Source: Nitrospira sp. (GTDB lineage Bacteria; Nitrospirota; Nitrospiria; Nitrospirales; Nitrospiraceae). From it: 64,000 nt of DNA. Below the pieces are notes generated by a model. It was not told the origin of the DNA. It saw only the letters and a list, made by a program, of their open reading frames with translations, and did no database searches. Positions 53,213-62,961 of the stretch are shown here, piece by piece. Every line of letters begins with the position of its first letter. The stretch's first letter is position 1. A program made the translations under genes and the position numbers. Where the stretch lies: NCBI GenBank assembly GCA_024998595.1, contig JACOEK010000010.1:1-64000 (forward strand), written 5' to 3'.

Positions 53213-54202
53213 ATGCACTATTCTCATCGTCTGTCCAGCGGACGGCTGGCGCAGATCGTGGGCACGTTCGTTCTGATCCCCGCACTGATTCTTGCCGTGG
53301 CAGGCTTTTGGATGTCGAGGACGGAACATCTCTTCGAAACCAAATATCAGCTCAAGGCCAGCCTCAGTAAATCGTATGGCCTCGAGCCTGGAGCGCCCAT
53401 CGTCGTATCGGGGATTCGGATCGGGCGGGTCAAGCAGGTAGATCTCAATGATCGGGGGACGGTCGATCTGACGCTTCAACTCTTGGCGCGCTATCAGGAT
53501 ATGGTGAAAGATAATTCCGAACTCCATATCACCAAGAGCGGGGTGGTGGTCGGCCAAACACAAGTCGATATTGCCATGGGCACCGCCAGCAGTCCGGTGT
53601 TGCCCGAAGGTGCCACCATTCGTGCCGTTGAACCGAGAGACATCGGAGATCTGCTCAATGAGGTCGAGCCGGTGCTGATGGCCGTGAAGCAGACGCTGCT
53701 GCGCGTGGAGACCATCACGCAGGATATGCAGGGCGGTTTGAAGGCCGGCGGGAAGGCGCTTGAGCAGGTCGCGTTGGCCACGCAGGATCTCCCGGCCGTT
53801 GTCGCTTCTGTGCAGCGCACGATTGCGTCGGTGGAACAGACGGCCACCGCGCTCCCGGCTATGACCGGTTCCATCAAGCGGACGCTGAGTATGGTTGATC
53901 GTGTAACGGCTGACGTTCAGCAGACCACAGGCCGGCTGCCGGCCATTCTCGACAGCGCGCAATCTACGCTCACCAGTGTCAAGCGACTCTCCGATTCTGT
54001 GAGCGAAGTGAGCCAGGAACTGGGTCCCATCATTCACACGGCCGAGACCACGCTGACCGACATGTCGATTTTGGTGCGCGGGGCCAAACAGACGTTTCCC
54101 TTCAGCCGATTCGTGCAGAACGCCGGGCCGGCGCCGAAAGAACAGCTTGCGCCAGCTCGGGAGGGAACGCAGAGTTTGAGAGGAGATCAGCTGCGTCGAT
54201 GA
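53213..54202 (+). CDS. mlaD: MlaD-type MCE protein
   Basis: The 329-residue protein has one N-terminal membrane segment (IVGTFVLIPALILAVAGFWM), an MCE domain (about 40-145) and a long helical part (about 150-290) with repeats such as VASVQRTIASVEQTATALPA. MCE domains ring the membrane channel that carries lipids. The downstream helices could form a tunnel toward the outer membrane. It follows the ATPase and overlaps the TPR lipoprotein gene by four bases. Confidence 0.93.
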   Translation: MHYSHRLSSGRLAQIVGTFVLIPALILAVAGFWMSRTEHLFETKYQLKASLSKSYGLEPGAPIVVSGIRIGRVKQVDLNDRGTVDLTLQLLARYQDMVKDNSELHITKSGVVVGQTQVDIAMGTASSPVLPEGATIRAVEPRDIGDLLNEVEPVLMAVKQTLLRVETITQDMQGGLKAGGKALEQVALATQDLPAVVASVQRTIASVEQTATALPAMTGSIKRTLSMVDRVTADVQQTTGRLPAILDSAQSTLTSVKRLSDSVSEVSQELGPIIHTAETTLTDMSILVRGAKQTFPFSRFVQNAGPAPKEQLAPAREGTQSLRGDQLRR

Positions 54203-55158
54203 GAACGGCCATACAAGGTTCAGTGGCGGGATTGTGCGCCATGGCGTGGTGTCTGTTGTCTGGATGTGCGAATCCCCCGCCGCCTGCCCCTCCCGTGCCA
54301 CAGTCAGCGCCATTGGCCGGGCAGGGTGAGTCGCTGCGGCGTCAGGGTGATCGATTGATGGTGCGAGGAGATCTGGCGCGCGCCGGTGAAGAGTACGATG
54401 CGGCACGCCGGATGGCGGAAAGCCTCGATGACACGAAAGGTCTTATCGGCGCACTCAATGATGTCGGACGCGTCGCCCTCAGGCGCGGGGATGTTTCTCA
54501 GGCGATCAGTTCGCATGAGCGAGCCGTGACCTTGGGACAACAACTGGGAGAGCCGGATCTCCTGATCGACAGTCTGACCGCCTTGGCCACCGCTGAGCAT
54601 CAAGCGGGGAGCCTGCATGAAGCTGAACGGGGATATGCGGAGGCTCTGGCGCTGGCTCAGCAGAGAGACGATCGATCAGCCGAAGCGACGCTCCGGAACA
54701 ATCTTGGATTGGTGCGGCAGGCTCAGGGAGAAGTCGAGCAGGCCGCGCAATTATTCCGTCAGGCCATGGCCCTGAATCAGGAGATGGGACATCTGGCATC
54801 CGAGGCCAGCAATCATGTGAACCTCGGCATGATTGCCGAAGCACGACATGACTATGACGCGGCCGAACGGGAATATGAACGAGCTCTGGAGTTGGACAAG
54901 ACGGTGGAACAGCGAATGGACATTGCGGCTGATTTATTGCGGCTGGGTCGGATTGCGGACCGGCGGGGGGTTCCCGATCGAGGGTTGATCTATTCGGAGC
55001 GGGCCTATCGAAGCTACCTGGCACAAGGAGCGTTCGAGCAGGCAAGGTCGGCGTTGAGTCAGGCTGTGGCCTGCGCAAAGAAAGTGGAACGAGCCGGAGA
55101 CATTGCGCGTCTGGAGATGGAGTTGAGCCGGCTGACCTCGCTGCATCCCGTGCGGTAG
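54199..55158 (+). CDS. TPR lipoprotein of the mla operon
   Basis: The 319-residue product has a lipobox (LLSGC after MRTAIQGSVAGLCAMAWC) and a Pro-rich linker, then about six TPR units such as LRRQGDRLMVRGDLARAGEE, GALNDVGRVALRRGDVSQAI, ATLRNNLGLVRQAQGEVEQA and ASNHVNLGMIAEARHDYDAA. ATG overlaps the mlaD stop (ATGA). It would be anchored in the outer membrane and may be the partner in the place of MlaA/MlaC. It is the last gene of the operon. Confidence 0.88.
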   Translation: MRTAIQGSVAGLCAMAWCLLSGCANPPPPAPPVPQSAPLAGQGESLRRQGDRLMVRGDLARAGEEYDAARRMAESLDDTKGLIGALNDVGRVALRRGDVSQAISSHERAVTLGQQLGEPDLLIDSLTALATAEHQAGSLHEAERGYAEALALAQQRDDRSAEATLRNNLGLVRQAQGEVEQAAQLFRQAMALNQEMGHLASEASNHVNLGMIAEARHDYDAAEREYERALELDKTVEQRMDIAADLLRLGRIADRRGVPDRGLIYSERAYRSYLAQGAFEQARSALSQAVACAKKVERAGDIARLEMELSRLTSLHPVR

Positions 55159-55186
55159 CCGGTTCCGATGATGTGCCGACGGCTGC

Positions 55187-57496
55187 TTACTTGATGGCGA
55201 CGGCTTTGACTTCTTTATACGTCGTGTGTCCCTGCAGGACTTTCTGAATGCCGTCCTGGACCAGGGTGGTCATCCCCTCTTCCATGCCGGCCTTCAGCAT
55301 CTCATCGGTCTTCGCTTTGTTCTGAATCAACTTCTTCATCTTGTCGGTGCCCAGCAGCAGCTCGTGCAGCGCCACGCGGCCTTTCAGGCCAGTGCGATTG
55401 CACGTGTCGCATCCTTTGCCTCGATACAGGCGGAAGTTGGCGTCGAACGGGACGTTGAGCGTGTCCCAATATTCAGCGCCGTACCCCAAACGCAGTTCCT
55501 CGTATTCTTCCTTCGAAGGCTGATACGCCTCCTTGCAGTCCTTGCAGATTCGTCGGGCCAACCGTTGGGCCAGCACTCCCAACATGGCATCGGCGAAACT
55601 GAATGAGTCACAGCCCATGTCCAGCAACCGAGTGATGGTTTCCACAGCGCTATTGGTGTGCAACGTGCTGAGCACCAAGTGCCCGGTCAAGGAGGCTTCA
55701 ATGCCGGTGTCCGCCGTTTCTTTATCCCGCATTTCGCCGACCATGATCACGTCCGGGTCGGCCCGGAGGAAGGCGCGCATGGCTGCCGCAAACGTGAATC
55801 CGATTTTGGAATGCACCTGGACCTGGCGCAGTCCGTACTGTGTGATTTCGACCGGATCCTCAGCCGTCCAGATTTTGATGTCCGGGGTGTTGATGTAGCC
55901 CAGTACCGAGTGCAGGGTGGTCGTTTTTCCGGAGCCGGTCGGTCCCACGCAGAGAATGATGCCGTAAGGTTTTTCCGCGATGCTTTTGATTTCGCGCAGA
56001 TTGCGGTCCGAAAAACCCATCTTATCGACCGGCAGCGGCTCGCTGGCGGCCAGAATACGCATGACGACGTCTTCGTTATACCCGGCGGTCGGGATGGTGG
56101 CGACGCGCAGCTCGATTTCCTTGTTCTCGCCAATCTTGAATTTGATTTTTCCGTCTTGCGGCTTGCGTCGCTCCGCGATGTCGAGGCTGGCCATGATCTT
56201 CAGGCGCGAGACGATGGCGCGGCGATAACTCGGCGGAATTTTCATGTACTCGAAACAGTCGCCGTCGACTCGGAACCGGACGAGGGTATCGCGTTTTTCA
56301 CCGTAGGGTTCGATATGAATGTCGGAGGTGCCTTGCCGGAATGCGTCGGCGATGATTTGGTTCGCCAGACGTACGATGGCATTGTCGTTTTCGTCGAGTC
56401 CCGCGGCGGAGGCTTCTTCCTGGGCTTCGAGCTGGGATTCGTTGACCAGTTCGCCGAGAATGTCGGACACATTCTCGTTCATCTTGTTGCTGACGTCGGG
56501 GGTTCCGGTCGTGCTTGCCAGGAACAGAGAAATGTCGCGGCGAAGACTGACGGCAAAGCGAATGTTGAGGCCGGGGAAGGTGCGCTTGATGTCCTGGACG
56601 CGGTCGAGGTCCCCGGGATCGTCCGTCAGAATTTCAATCGCCGCACGATCCCGCTTCAGCGGCATCCAATGATTCTTCTTCAGGTAATCGACATTGAGGT
56701 TCTTGAGCAACTCGATGTCGACGATCGTGCGTTCGTTGTATTCGATATAGGGGCACTTGTGGAAATTGGCGAGCGATTTGCCGATCTCGGATTTTGGAAT
56801 CTTATATTTTTCGATGAGCAGCGATTCGATATCCGTCGTGCCTTTTTTGGCTTCAGCAAGCGCCACCTCGAGATCGTGCTGCGAAATCTTGCCGTTGGTC
56901 AGCAGGTAGTCGAATTTAGACGGCGGCTTTTTCGACGTCTTTCGAAGCGTGTAGAAGGCGGTGCCTAACGACTTGGCGATCTCCGCGACGCACTCTTCGT
57001 CTTTGCGCGTGAACCGCCCGCCGCTTTTCTTGTTGAGGAGTTGAATCACTCCCATGAGATATTTGTTTTCGGCGACGACGGGGTAGGTGAGCACCTGTTT
57101 CGTTTTGAAACCCGTGTTCTTGTCGTAGGTGGCATCGTGAGTGAGCGCGGGGTGAATCGCGCTGAGTTCTACGAGGCTGTACGCATCGCCGACATTGACC
57201 GGACGGAGGTATTTGGCGCAAAACCCCGCTAGGCTTTGTTCGGTAATCGGTGTACGCACTTCCTGGACGGTGTCGAGATGGGGGATCTTGGAGAAGATTT
57301 CTTTCTTTTCTGAATCCACCACGAACAGCGTGAGATCTTCCGCGTCGAAGCAGCCTAAGATTTCATGGCGCAGATCCAGCAGGATCTGGTCGATGTCGGC
57401 GGCGGCAAGAATTTGTCCGCTGATCCGCTTGACCTGTTCGGCGTTCCCGGATTTGAGCGCGGCATCGGTACCAGGCAGCGGAGCTTTGGGCTGCAT
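55187..57496 (-). CDS. pilB: GAF-MshEN-PilB-type ATPase
   Basis: The 769-residue protein has a GAF domain (about 25-190), an MshEN c-di-GMP-binding-type domain (KFDYLLTNGKISQHDLEVAL) and a PilB/GspE ATPase core: FRQGTSDIHIEPYGEKRDTL, GPTGSGKTTTLHSVLGYINT (Walker A), VGEMRDKETADTGIEASLTG (Walker B region) and a four-Cys zinc site CKDCKEAY and CDTCNRTG. It powers extension of a type IV pilus or secretion apparatus. No other pil genes are near. ATG 57496 follows GGAG; the extra upstream TTG is not used. The GAF domain is an unusual addition. Confidence 0.93.
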   Translation of the reverse strand: MQPKAPLPGTDAALKSGNAEQVKRISGQILAAADIDQILLDLRHEILGCFDAEDLTLFVVDSEKKEIFSKIPHLDTVQEVRTPITEQSLAGFCAKYLRPVNVGDAYSLVELSAIHPALTHDATYDKNTGFKTKQVLTYPVVAENKYLMGVIQLLNKKSGGRFTRKDEECVAEIAKSLGTAFYTLRKTSKKPPSKFDYLLTNGKISQHDLEVALAEAKKGTTDIESLLIEKYKIPKSEIGKSLANFHKCPYIEYNERTIVDIELLKNLNVDYLKKNHWMPLKRDRAAIEILTDDPGDLDRVQDIKRTFPGLNIRFAVSLRRDISLFLASTTGTPDVSNKMNENVSDILGELVNESQLEAQEEASAAGLDENDNAIVRLANQIIADAFRQGTSDIHIEPYGEKRDTLVRFRVDGDCFEYMKIPPSYRRAIVSRLKIMASLDIAERRKPQDGKIKFKIGENKEIELRVATIPTAGYNEDVVMRILAASEPLPVDKMGFSDRNLREIKSIAEKPYGIILCVGPTGSGKTTTLHSVLGYINTPDIKIWTAEDPVEITQYGLRQVQVHSKIGFTFAAAMRAFLRADPDVIMVGEMRDKETADTGIEASLTGHLVLSTLHTNSAVETITRLLDMGCDSFSFADAMLGVLAQRLARRICKDCKEAYQPSKEEYEELRLGYGAEYWDTLNVPFDANFRLYRGKGCDTCNRTGLKGRVALHELLLGTDKMKKLIQNKAKTDEMLKAGMEEGMTTLVQDGIQKVLQGHTTYKEVKAVAIK

Positions 57497-57748
57497 CAAC
57501 GTGTCTCCAAGCGGGCTGAACGGGGAATGGAGCGCAGGGTCGGAAACGCGATGTCGGGCTGAAAACCGTTGCCCTCAAGGAGTTTCGGACGGTGCTTCTT
57601 CCGTGTGAGTCAGTGTATCGCAACGCGTAGTCAAGGCAAGCAAAAGGCACTTTCTCAAACCCGCTCTGATGCTCGGCATCGTGCCTGCATGCGGAGACCT
57701 GAGGCGCCTTGATGATGGTCGTGAACGAGTGTTGGAGAGAGAGACGGG

Positions 57749-59455
57749 TTAGGATGCGGCTTGGAGCAGGGCGGTCAGTGTCGTGATCACCTGATCCGGA
57801 GCGATTTTCTTGGTCTCGCCGGTCTGACGCAGTTTGAGCTCGACCTGTCCCTGCGCCAATCCTTTTTCCCCGATGACCAGGTGAAAAGGAGCGCCGATGA
57901 GGTCGGCATCGTTGAATTTCACGCCTGCCCGCTCGTCGCGATCGTCCCACAGGACTTCGATACCGGCTTGTTCCATCGTCCGATACAAGGACTCGGCGAG
58001 TTGGGTCACCGGCTCAGACTGACTCAGCGGCAACAGTGTGACATGAAAAGGAGCAATAGGAATGGGCCACTTGATGCCCTTGGCGTCGTGATTCTGTTCG
58101 ACTGACGCGGCGGAAACCCGGCTCACGCCGATTCCGTAACAACCCATGACGGCCAGTTGTTCCTGTCCTTGCGCATCCAGGAAAGTGGCTTTCATCGCCT
58201 GGCTGTATTTGGTCCCCAACATAAAGACATGGCCGACTTCGATGCCCTTGGCTGTCTTCAGCGTGCCATCTTTACGCGGTGAAGGATCGCCGGCTTGCGC
58301 ATTACGAAGATCGGCAAATTGCTCGACGTTGAAATCGCGCTCCCAGTTGGCATCGATGAAGTGAGTATCGGCCTGGTTAGCTCCGACGACAAAGTTCGCT
58401 GAGGCCTTCACCGCCCAATCGGCCAGAACCCGGACCTTTTTCAAGCCGACTGGTCCTGCGAAACCGACGGGTGCCCCGGTCAAGCCGGGAATCAGCTCCG
58501 GTGCAACGAGTTCGATATCGGTCACACCGAGCAAGCGTTTCACCTTGATTTCGTTGACCTCATGATCGCCACGAACCAGCACGGCGACGGTTTCTTTGCC
58601 GGTGCTGTAGAGCAGTGTCTTGACGAGTTGAGAGGGCGTAATATTCAGGAACTTGGTGACTTCTTCAACCGTCCGTCGCCCCGGCGTCGAGACGGCGGTG
58701 AGCGGGCGAGACGCCGGCAATGTTGGGGGATCGGGGGGAAGAACCTCGGCGCGTTCGACGTTGGCGGCGTAGGTGCCGTCCTCGGCATACACGATGGTCT
58801 CCTCACCGGTTTCGGCCAGCACCATAAATTCGTGTGATGAGCTTCCTCCGATCAATCCGGTGTCCGCTTCAACGGGACGGAAGGTCAATCCGCAGCGAGC
58901 GAAGATGCGGTTATAGGCGTCATACATTTTTTGATAGTTCAGCCTGGCTCCGGCTTCATCCCGATCGAAGCTGTACGCATCCTTCATGATGAACTCGCGG
59001 CCGCGCATCAGTCCGAATCGCGGGCGGATTTCGTCACGGAACTTCGTTTGAATCTGATAGAAGTTCAGCGGCATTTGTCGATAGGAGCGGACCTCCCGGC
59101 GGAAGAGATCGGTAATCACTTCCTCATGCGTCGGCCCCAGGCAGAAATCACGCTCGTGCCGGTCTTTGAACCGGAGCAATTCTTTGCCATAAAAGTCCCA
59201 CCGCCCGGTTTCACGCCACAGTTCGGCGGGGGAAGCGACCGGCATAAGCACTTCCTGTGCGCCGGCCCGGTTCATTTCCTCGCGGACGATGCACTCAATC
59301 TTACGGAGGACGCGCAGTCCAAGTGGAAGGTAGGTGTAGATGCCTGCGGCGACCTTCCGGATCAGGCCCGCGCGCAGCATGAGGCGATGGCTGACCGTTT
59401 CAGCCTCGCCCGGATCTTCGCGTAATGTTGGAATAAGAGTTTCGGAGACGCGCAT
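57749..59455 (-). CDS. proS: Prolyl-tRNA synthetase (bacterial type)
   Basis: The 568-residue class II synthetase charges tRNA-Pro. It has the motif 2 region ([20 protein letters not shown], then [12 protein letters not shown]), the YbaK-type editing insertion (about 240-385, [20 protein letters not shown]), motif 3 ([20 protein letters not shown]) and an anticodon-binding domain ([20 protein letters not shown]). Length is normal for the bacterial type. It starts six bases after the rseP stop and is last in the operon. Confidence 0.96.
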   Translation of the reverse strand: MRVSETLIPTLREDPGEAETVSHRLMLRAGLIRKVAAGIYTYLPLGLRVLRKIECIVREEMNRAGAQEVLMPVASPAELWRETGRWDFYGKELLRFKDRHERDFCLGPTHEEVITDLFRREVRSYRQMPLNFYQIQTKFRDEIRPRFGLMRGREFIMKDAYSFDRDEAGARLNYQKMYDAYNRIFARCGLTFRPVEADTGLIGGSSSHEFMVLAETGEETIVYAEDGTYAANVERAEVLPPDPPTLPASRPLTAVSTPGRRTVEEVTKFLNITPSQLVKTLLYSTGKETVAVLVRGDHEVNEIKVKRLLGVTDIELVAPELIPGLTGAPVGFAGPVGLKKVRVLADWAVKASANFVVGANQADTHFIDANWERDFNVEQFADLRNAQAGDPSPRKDGTLKTAKGIEVGHVFMLGTKYSQAMKATFLDAQGQEQLAVMGCYGIGVSRVSAASVEQNHDAKGIKWPIPIAPFHVTLLPLSQSEPVTQLAESLYRTMEQAGIEVLWDDRDERAGVKFNDADLIGAPFHLVIGEKGLAQGQVELKLRQTGETKKIAPDQVITTLTALLQAAS

Positions 59456-59461
59456 GTGGGG

Positions 59462-60853
59462 TTACGGGGAAATCAATCGCTCGATGTCGTTCCAGAAGGC
59501 GAAAATCATGATGCCGACCAGCAGCACCAACCCCACCTGTTGTGCCAGTTCTCGCTGCCGATCTTCAAGTGGTTTTCGACGAATGGCTTCAATAAAGAAA
59601 AATAAAAGATGGCCGCCGTCCAAGATGGGAATTGGTAGTAGGTTCAAAACCCCCAGATTGATGCTCAACATCGCCATCAGAAAGACGAGGCTGGAGGTGC
59701 CTTGTTCGGCCGCGTCTCCAGCAGTCTTTGCGATGGTGAGCGGGCCACCGATATTTTTTCGGGAGATATCTCCGGTGATGATCTTGTAAATCCCGACCAC
59801 CGTGAGTTCGGTCCAGCCCCAGGTTGCCTGCGCGCCTAACCAAGGCGCTTTGAGCGGGTCGTTGGTTTGCAAGATGGTCTGGTTCTGGGCGGAGATCCCG
59901 ATTTTTCCGACCTCGGCTGGTTTTCCGTCTATCGTGGCCTTTTCACCCATGGGAGTCACGGAGATGGACTGCGCGCCCCCGGCCCGTTGAATGTCGAATT
60001 GCAGGGCATGATTGGGATTTTCCCGCACGAGAGCCGTCATCTGCGACCAGGTGAAGATGTCATGCCCGTCGATGCGGACGACACGGTCTCCGGCAGAGAG
60101 GCCTGCGGCCTGAGCGCGGGACCCGGGAATCACAGCCGTAATGACCGGCGCCCGCTCTTCAATACCAAGTTGATAGAGCGTCGTCGCCTTGCCGTTGTCT
60201 TGGATGGTGGTCTTGTTGGGGGTGACGAGGACCGTCTTGATCTGCTCCCCGCGGGTGAGGTCCAATGTGAGTTGTTTCCCGTTGCTCTGAGAAATGTACT
60301 TCAGCAGTTCCGCGTTGGTGGAGATTTCTTTCTCATTGACCCGGATGACCCGATCGCCAGGCTTCAAACCAGCTTGATCGGCCGGTGATCCTGGAAGCAC
60401 GGCTTCAATTTCAGGAATGATGTCCTTGAAGCTTGGGACGGGCAGCGTGTAACCGAGCCCGATATAGGCTGTGTAGATCAAATAGGCGAGGATAAAATTG
60501 AAAATCGGTCCGGCCGCCACAATGAGCGTCTTGCCCCAAAGTGATTGATGGACAAACGCCCGTTTCTTGTCCTCTGGCGTCAGGGGTTCATGCTCGTCCT
60601 CCCCGAACAGCTTGACGTAGCCTCCCAGTGGGACGATCGACAAGAGATATTCGGTTTCCCCGATTTGCCGGCCGAAGATTTTTGGCCCGAAGCCGAGCGA
60701 GAATTTCAAGACCTTTACCCCGACCCAGCGTGCGGCGAGGAAATGTCCCGCCTCATGGAAGGCGACGAGGACGCCCAACACCACCAGGAACGGAAGGGCC
60801 CAGTGGGTCAGCATCGACACCACGTCAGGGGACCAGGCAAAGGTTGTTCCCAC
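59462..60853 (-). CDS. rseP: RseP site-2 protease
   Basis: The 463-residue intramembrane zinc protease cleaves anti-sigma factors. HEAGH (33-37, HExxH) is in the first helix, LLPIPILDGGHLLFFFIEAI (LDG zinc ligand) in the third, with two PDZ domains between them (EIEAVLPGSPADQAGLKPGD and VITAVIPGSRAQAAGLSAGD). GTG 60853 follows AAGGAG by eight bases. It lies between dxr and proS, in the common uppS-cdsA-dxr-rseP order. Confidence 0.96.
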   Translation of the reverse strand: MGTTFAWSPDVVSMLTHWALPFLVVLGVLVAFHEAGHFLAARWVGVKVLKFSLGFGPKIFGRQIGETEYLLSIVPLGGYVKLFGEDEHEPLTPEDKKRAFVHQSLWGKTLIVAAGPIFNFILAYLIYTAYIGLGYTLPVPSFKDIIPEIEAVLPGSPADQAGLKPGDRVIRVNEKEISTNAELLKYISQSNGKQLTLDLTRGEQIKTVLVTPNKTTIQDNGKATTLYQLGIEERAPVITAVIPGSRAQAAGLSAGDRVVRIDGHDIFTWSQMTALVRENPNHALQFDIQRAGGAQSISVTPMGEKATIDGKPAEVGKIGISAQNQTILQTNDPLKAPWLGAQATWGWTELTVVGIYKIITGDISRKNIGGPLTIAKTAGDAAEQGTSSLVFLMAMLSINLGVLNLLPIPILDGGHLLFFFIEAIRRKPLEDRQRELAQQVGLVLLVGIMIFAFWNDIERLISP

Positions 60854-60878
60854 AACAGCACTCCTTGGGTTCAGGGTA

Positions 60879-62039
60879 TTACCGCGTCAAGGCATGCACA
60901 AGGGACTCGGCTTTTTCACGAGCCCAGCGGTCAGCCTCCAGAGCATCATCCAAACCGTCGATCGGTCGCGGCGTGTGAGCTTCCATTGTACTCCGAATAA
61001 TCTCCGGAATATCGAGAAAACGAATTCCGTTCTGGAGGAAGGCTTCCACGGCCACCTCATTGGCGGCGTTCATCGTGGCCGGCATGGTTCCGCCGATTCG
61101 CAAGGCGTCATAGCCGAGCTGTAAACAGGGAAAGCGATCATGGTCGGGTTTGAAAAAGGTCAAGGTGCTGATTTCAGTTAAATCCAGCGATGGAAGATCC
61201 AATGGCATGCGTTCAGGATACCGCATGGCATAGGAAATGGGTGTCCGCATGTCCGGAAGGCCCAATTGGGCGATCACGGACCGGTCTCTGTATTCTACCA
61301 GAGAATGGATGATGCTCTCCCGGTGCACCAAGACTTCGATCTGGTTCTCAGGAATATCGAAGAGCCAACGCGCTTCGATGACTTCCAACCCTTTATTCAT
61401 CAACGTGGCTGAGTCGATGGTGATTTTCGAGCCCATTTTCCAGTTCGGATGTTGCAAGGCCCGCTCAGGGCTGACGTCCTGCAGTTGCTCGCGGGAGAAG
61501 CCCCACAGCGGTCCGCCGGAGGCGGTGAGGATGATGCGCTTGACGTCTTCGCGCCGGTGCCCTTCGAGGGATTGGAAAATGGCGCTGTGTTCACTATCGA
61601 TGGGGAAAATGCGAACCTGATGTTTGTGGGCTTCCGCCTGCATTAACGCGCCAGCCATGACCATCGGCTCTTTATTAGCCAGCGCGATTTGTTTGCCGGC
61701 TCTAATCGCGGCCAGCGTAGGAAGCAACCCTGCTCCGCCCACGATGGCCGAAATCACCAATTCAGCTTCATGGGATTGCGCCACCTGGGCTACCCCTTCA
61801 TTGCCCGAAAGAATTTTCACCGGGAGGTCGGCGCAACGCTGCCGCAATTTTTCTGCAGCGGATTCGTTAGCCAGCGCCGCGAATGCCGGGCGGAAACGGC
61901 GGATTTGCGCTTCGAGTTTGTCGTCATTCGAGCCGGCGGTGAGGCCGATGACGCGAAATTCCTGCGGAAACCGATCCACGATATCGAGCGTGTTCGTGCC
62001 GATCGAGCCGGTCGAACCCAGAATGACAATGTTCTTCAT
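60879..62039 (-). CDS. dxr: 1-deoxy-D-xylulose-5-phosphate reductoisomerase
   Basis: The 386-residue NADPH enzyme of the MEP pathway converts DXP to MEP. The GSTGSIGTNTLDIVDR NADPH loop is at the N-terminus, LANKEPMVMAGALM and FPIDSEHSAIFQSL follow, then ITIDSATLMNKGLEVIEARW and ELPIRV-free MPATMNAANEVAVEAFL. GGAG lies seven bases before the ATG. It is between cdsA and rseP. Product feeds UppS-dependent carrier lipid synthesis. Confidence 0.96.
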   Translation of the reverse strand: MKNIVILGSTGSIGTNTLDIVDRFPQEFRVIGLTAGSNDDKLEAQIRRFRPAFAALANESAAEKLRQRCADLPVKILSGNEGVAQVAQSHEAELVISAIVGGAGLLPTLAAIRAGKQIALANKEPMVMAGALMQAEAHKHQVRIFPIDSEHSAIFQSLEGHRREDVKRIILTASGGPLWGFSREQLQDVSPERALQHPNWKMGSKITIDSATLMNKGLEVIEARWLFDIPENQIEVLVHRESIIHSLVEYRDRSVIAQLGLPDMRTPISYAMRYPERMPLDLPSLDLTEISTLTFFKPDHDRFPCLQLGYDALRIGGTMPATMNAANEVAVEAFLQNGIRFLDIPEIIRSTMEAHTPRPIDGLDDALEADRWAREKAESLVHALTR

Positions 62040-62072
62040 GGCATGCTCCAGAGCAGGCGAACAATCACCCGG

Positions 62073-62918
62073 TTATATAGTGACGATCGCGACATAGTAG
62101 TAAAAGGCCGGTCCAGTGAACAAGAGGCTATCCAAGCGATCCAACATTCCGCCATGGCCGGGAATCAAGGCGCCGGAGTCTTTGAATCCTGTGCTTCGTT
62201 TCATGGCTGATTCCGCCAGGTCGCCAATGAGGCCGGCTAGGGTAAGGAGCACTCCGAGTACCAGGCAATCGACCAGCGAGAACGCGGGAAGAAACCAGCT
62301 ACGCGCCATGACCGCTCCCAAGCAGGCAAGGAGAATTCCTCCCGCCAGCCCCTCATACGTTTTTTTCGGGCTCACCACCGGCGCCAGCGGGTGTCGCCCC
62401 ACGGACTTTCCAGCGATATAGGCGCCGGTATCAGCCGCCCAGGTCACCAGGACGACAAAGAAAATCAGCAAGGCTCCGTCGGGCAATGCTCTGATGAGCA
62501 GGAGATAGCTGAGCGAAAGTCCGATATACAGGACGCCCATGACCAGCACCATGCCGTCCGTGAGCGAATCGCGCAGCGGTTTGCCGGAGAGGAGCGGCAT
62601 GCAGAGCGCCATCACGACGGTTCCTAACAACACCGTGCGATCTGCGATGACGGTCGGCCATTGTATGCTGCTCAATAGCAACCCGGTCGAGGCGACTCCC
62701 ATCCAGCTCCACCAAGGCCAGGGAGCGTGAGCCAACTGAAGCCGGTAGAACTCTGTCGCCGCCAGCATGCCGGAGATGACGACCAACCCGAAGAAGGCGA
62801 TCGGCCCGAGGTCGTGCACCAGGACATAGAAAATCGGCAGAAAGACGACCGCAGCCATCACCCGGCGGATGGTTTCCGATGCGGAACGTGGTCGAGCCTT
62901 GTCCACCGTGGGCGACAT
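62073..62918 (-). CDS. cdsA: Phosphatidate cytidylyltransferase
   Basis: The 281-residue membrane enzyme makes CDP-diacylglycerol for phospholipid synthesis. It has about seven hydrophobic segments and the family signature AMKRSTGFKDSGALIPGHGG followed by MLDRLDSLLFTGP. VTWAADTGAYIAGKSVGRHP and SPKKTYEGLAGGI are also diagnostic. ATG 62918 follows GAGGAG; a longer frame reaches 63020 inside uppS. It lies between uppS and dxr. Confidence 0.95.
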   Translation of the reverse strand: MSPTVDKARPRSASETIRRVMAAVVFLPIFYVLVHDLGPIAFFGLVVISGMLAATEFYRLQLAHAPWPWWSWMGVASTGLLLSSIQWPTVIADRTVLLGTVVMALCMPLLSGKPLRDSLTDGMVLVMGVLYIGLSLSYLLLIRALPDGALLIFFVVLVTWAADTGAYIAGKSVGRHPLAPVVSPKKTYEGLAGGILLACLGAVMARSWFLPAFSLVDCLVLGVLLTLAGLIGDLAESAMKRSTGFKDSGALIPGHGGMLDRLDSLLFTGPAFYYYVAIVTI

Positions 62919-62961
62919 CGTCTCCTCGCACTGGCATGCTCCCGGTTTCACCACGCGGAGA

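Noticed and set aside
55658-56968. 436-codon plus-strand frame
   Set aside because: It runs antisense to the well-supported PilB-type ATPase gene and has no domain of its own; it is a mirror of that gene's codon bias.
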